This document shows, piece by piece, positions 42,535 through 42,535 of a stretch of DNA of 42,535 bases. Each line of letters opens with the position of its first letter. Position 1 is the stretch's first letter. The position numbers were made by a program, and so were the translations under genes. This DNA comes from an uncultured Ruminococcus sp. GTDB taxonomy: Bacteria > Bacillota > Clostridia > RUG12999. Under the pieces are notes generated by a model. It was not told where the DNA came from. It saw only the letters and a list, made by a program, of their open reading frames with translations, and ran no database searches. The stretch lies in the NCBI GenBank assembly GCA_902784805.1, contig CACZWD010000003.1, positions 1-42,535 on the forward strand, written 5' to 3'.

Positions 42535-42535
42535 G

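Overview
The window looks like a chromosomal piece of a low-GC, probably spore-forming Clostridia member (Oscillospiraceae or Christensenellales type gut Firmicute). The evidence is AT-rich DNA with TAA-biased stops, a RemA homologue, a PASTA-domain Ser/Thr kinase with its PP2C phosphatase, type III glutamine synthetase, a LysM-GH18 enzyme of the spore-cortex type, and a gene order from yicC to thiN that follows the Bacillus/Clostridium housekeeping block. No tRNA, rRNA, CRISPR array, transposase or phage gene was seen.

Layout. 1-2247: end of glnN-type glutamine synthetase, then nadE, closed by a terminator. 2402-4717: an accessory islet with its own promoter. It encodes small membrane-anchored proteins of unknown function, including a recent tandem duplication whose second copy is broken by a 265-bp internal deletion. 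4843-15347 (minus strand): a nine-gene, almost gapless catabolic operon encoding an amidohydrolase, a FAD flavoprotein, DUF2877, FdrA, DUF1116, an acetate-kinase-like enzyme, an IlvD/EDD dehydratase, a KDPG-type aldolase and an SDR. Its likely regulator diverges at 15528 and is followed by a LacX-like aldose epimerase. 17475-19397 (minus): ABC-F ATPase. 19562-39154 (plus): a long housekeeping run (yicC, remA, gmk, rpoZ, priA, def, fmt, rsmB, rlmN, prpC, prkC, rsgA, rpe, thiN), then a DUF5711-like protein, a CvpA-like protein, another membrane protein, an M16 peptidase pair and tyrS. 39256-39930 (minus): rpsT and a small orphan protein. 39998-40220 (minus): a well-formed non-coding RNA gene with promoter, rod-like fold and terminator, most likely 6S RNA. 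40299-42406 (plus): LysM-GH18 protein and an RlmB/TrmH-type rRNA methyltransferase. The right edge holds the end of an unidentified minus-strand gene.

The most novel part is the 4.8-15.3 kb operon. It joins a sugar-acid route (SDR, possible lactonase, dehydratase, aldolase, plus the neighbouring epimerase) to the FdrA/DUF1116/DUF2877 module. In E. coli that module (allFGH, formerly fdrA-ylbE-ylbF) is reported to be oxamate carbamoyltransferase working with a carbamate kinase. Here the kinase is an acetate-kinase homologue whose substrate-site residues are changed. The flavoprotein and the dehydratase also lack residues that define their best-known relatives. My inference is a pathway that phosphorolytically releases an acyl or carbamoyl phosphate from an unusual sugar-acid or amide substrate and recovers ATP with the kinase. 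The substrate cannot be read from the sequence. All motif comparisons were made by eye and from memory of the families; no database search was run.
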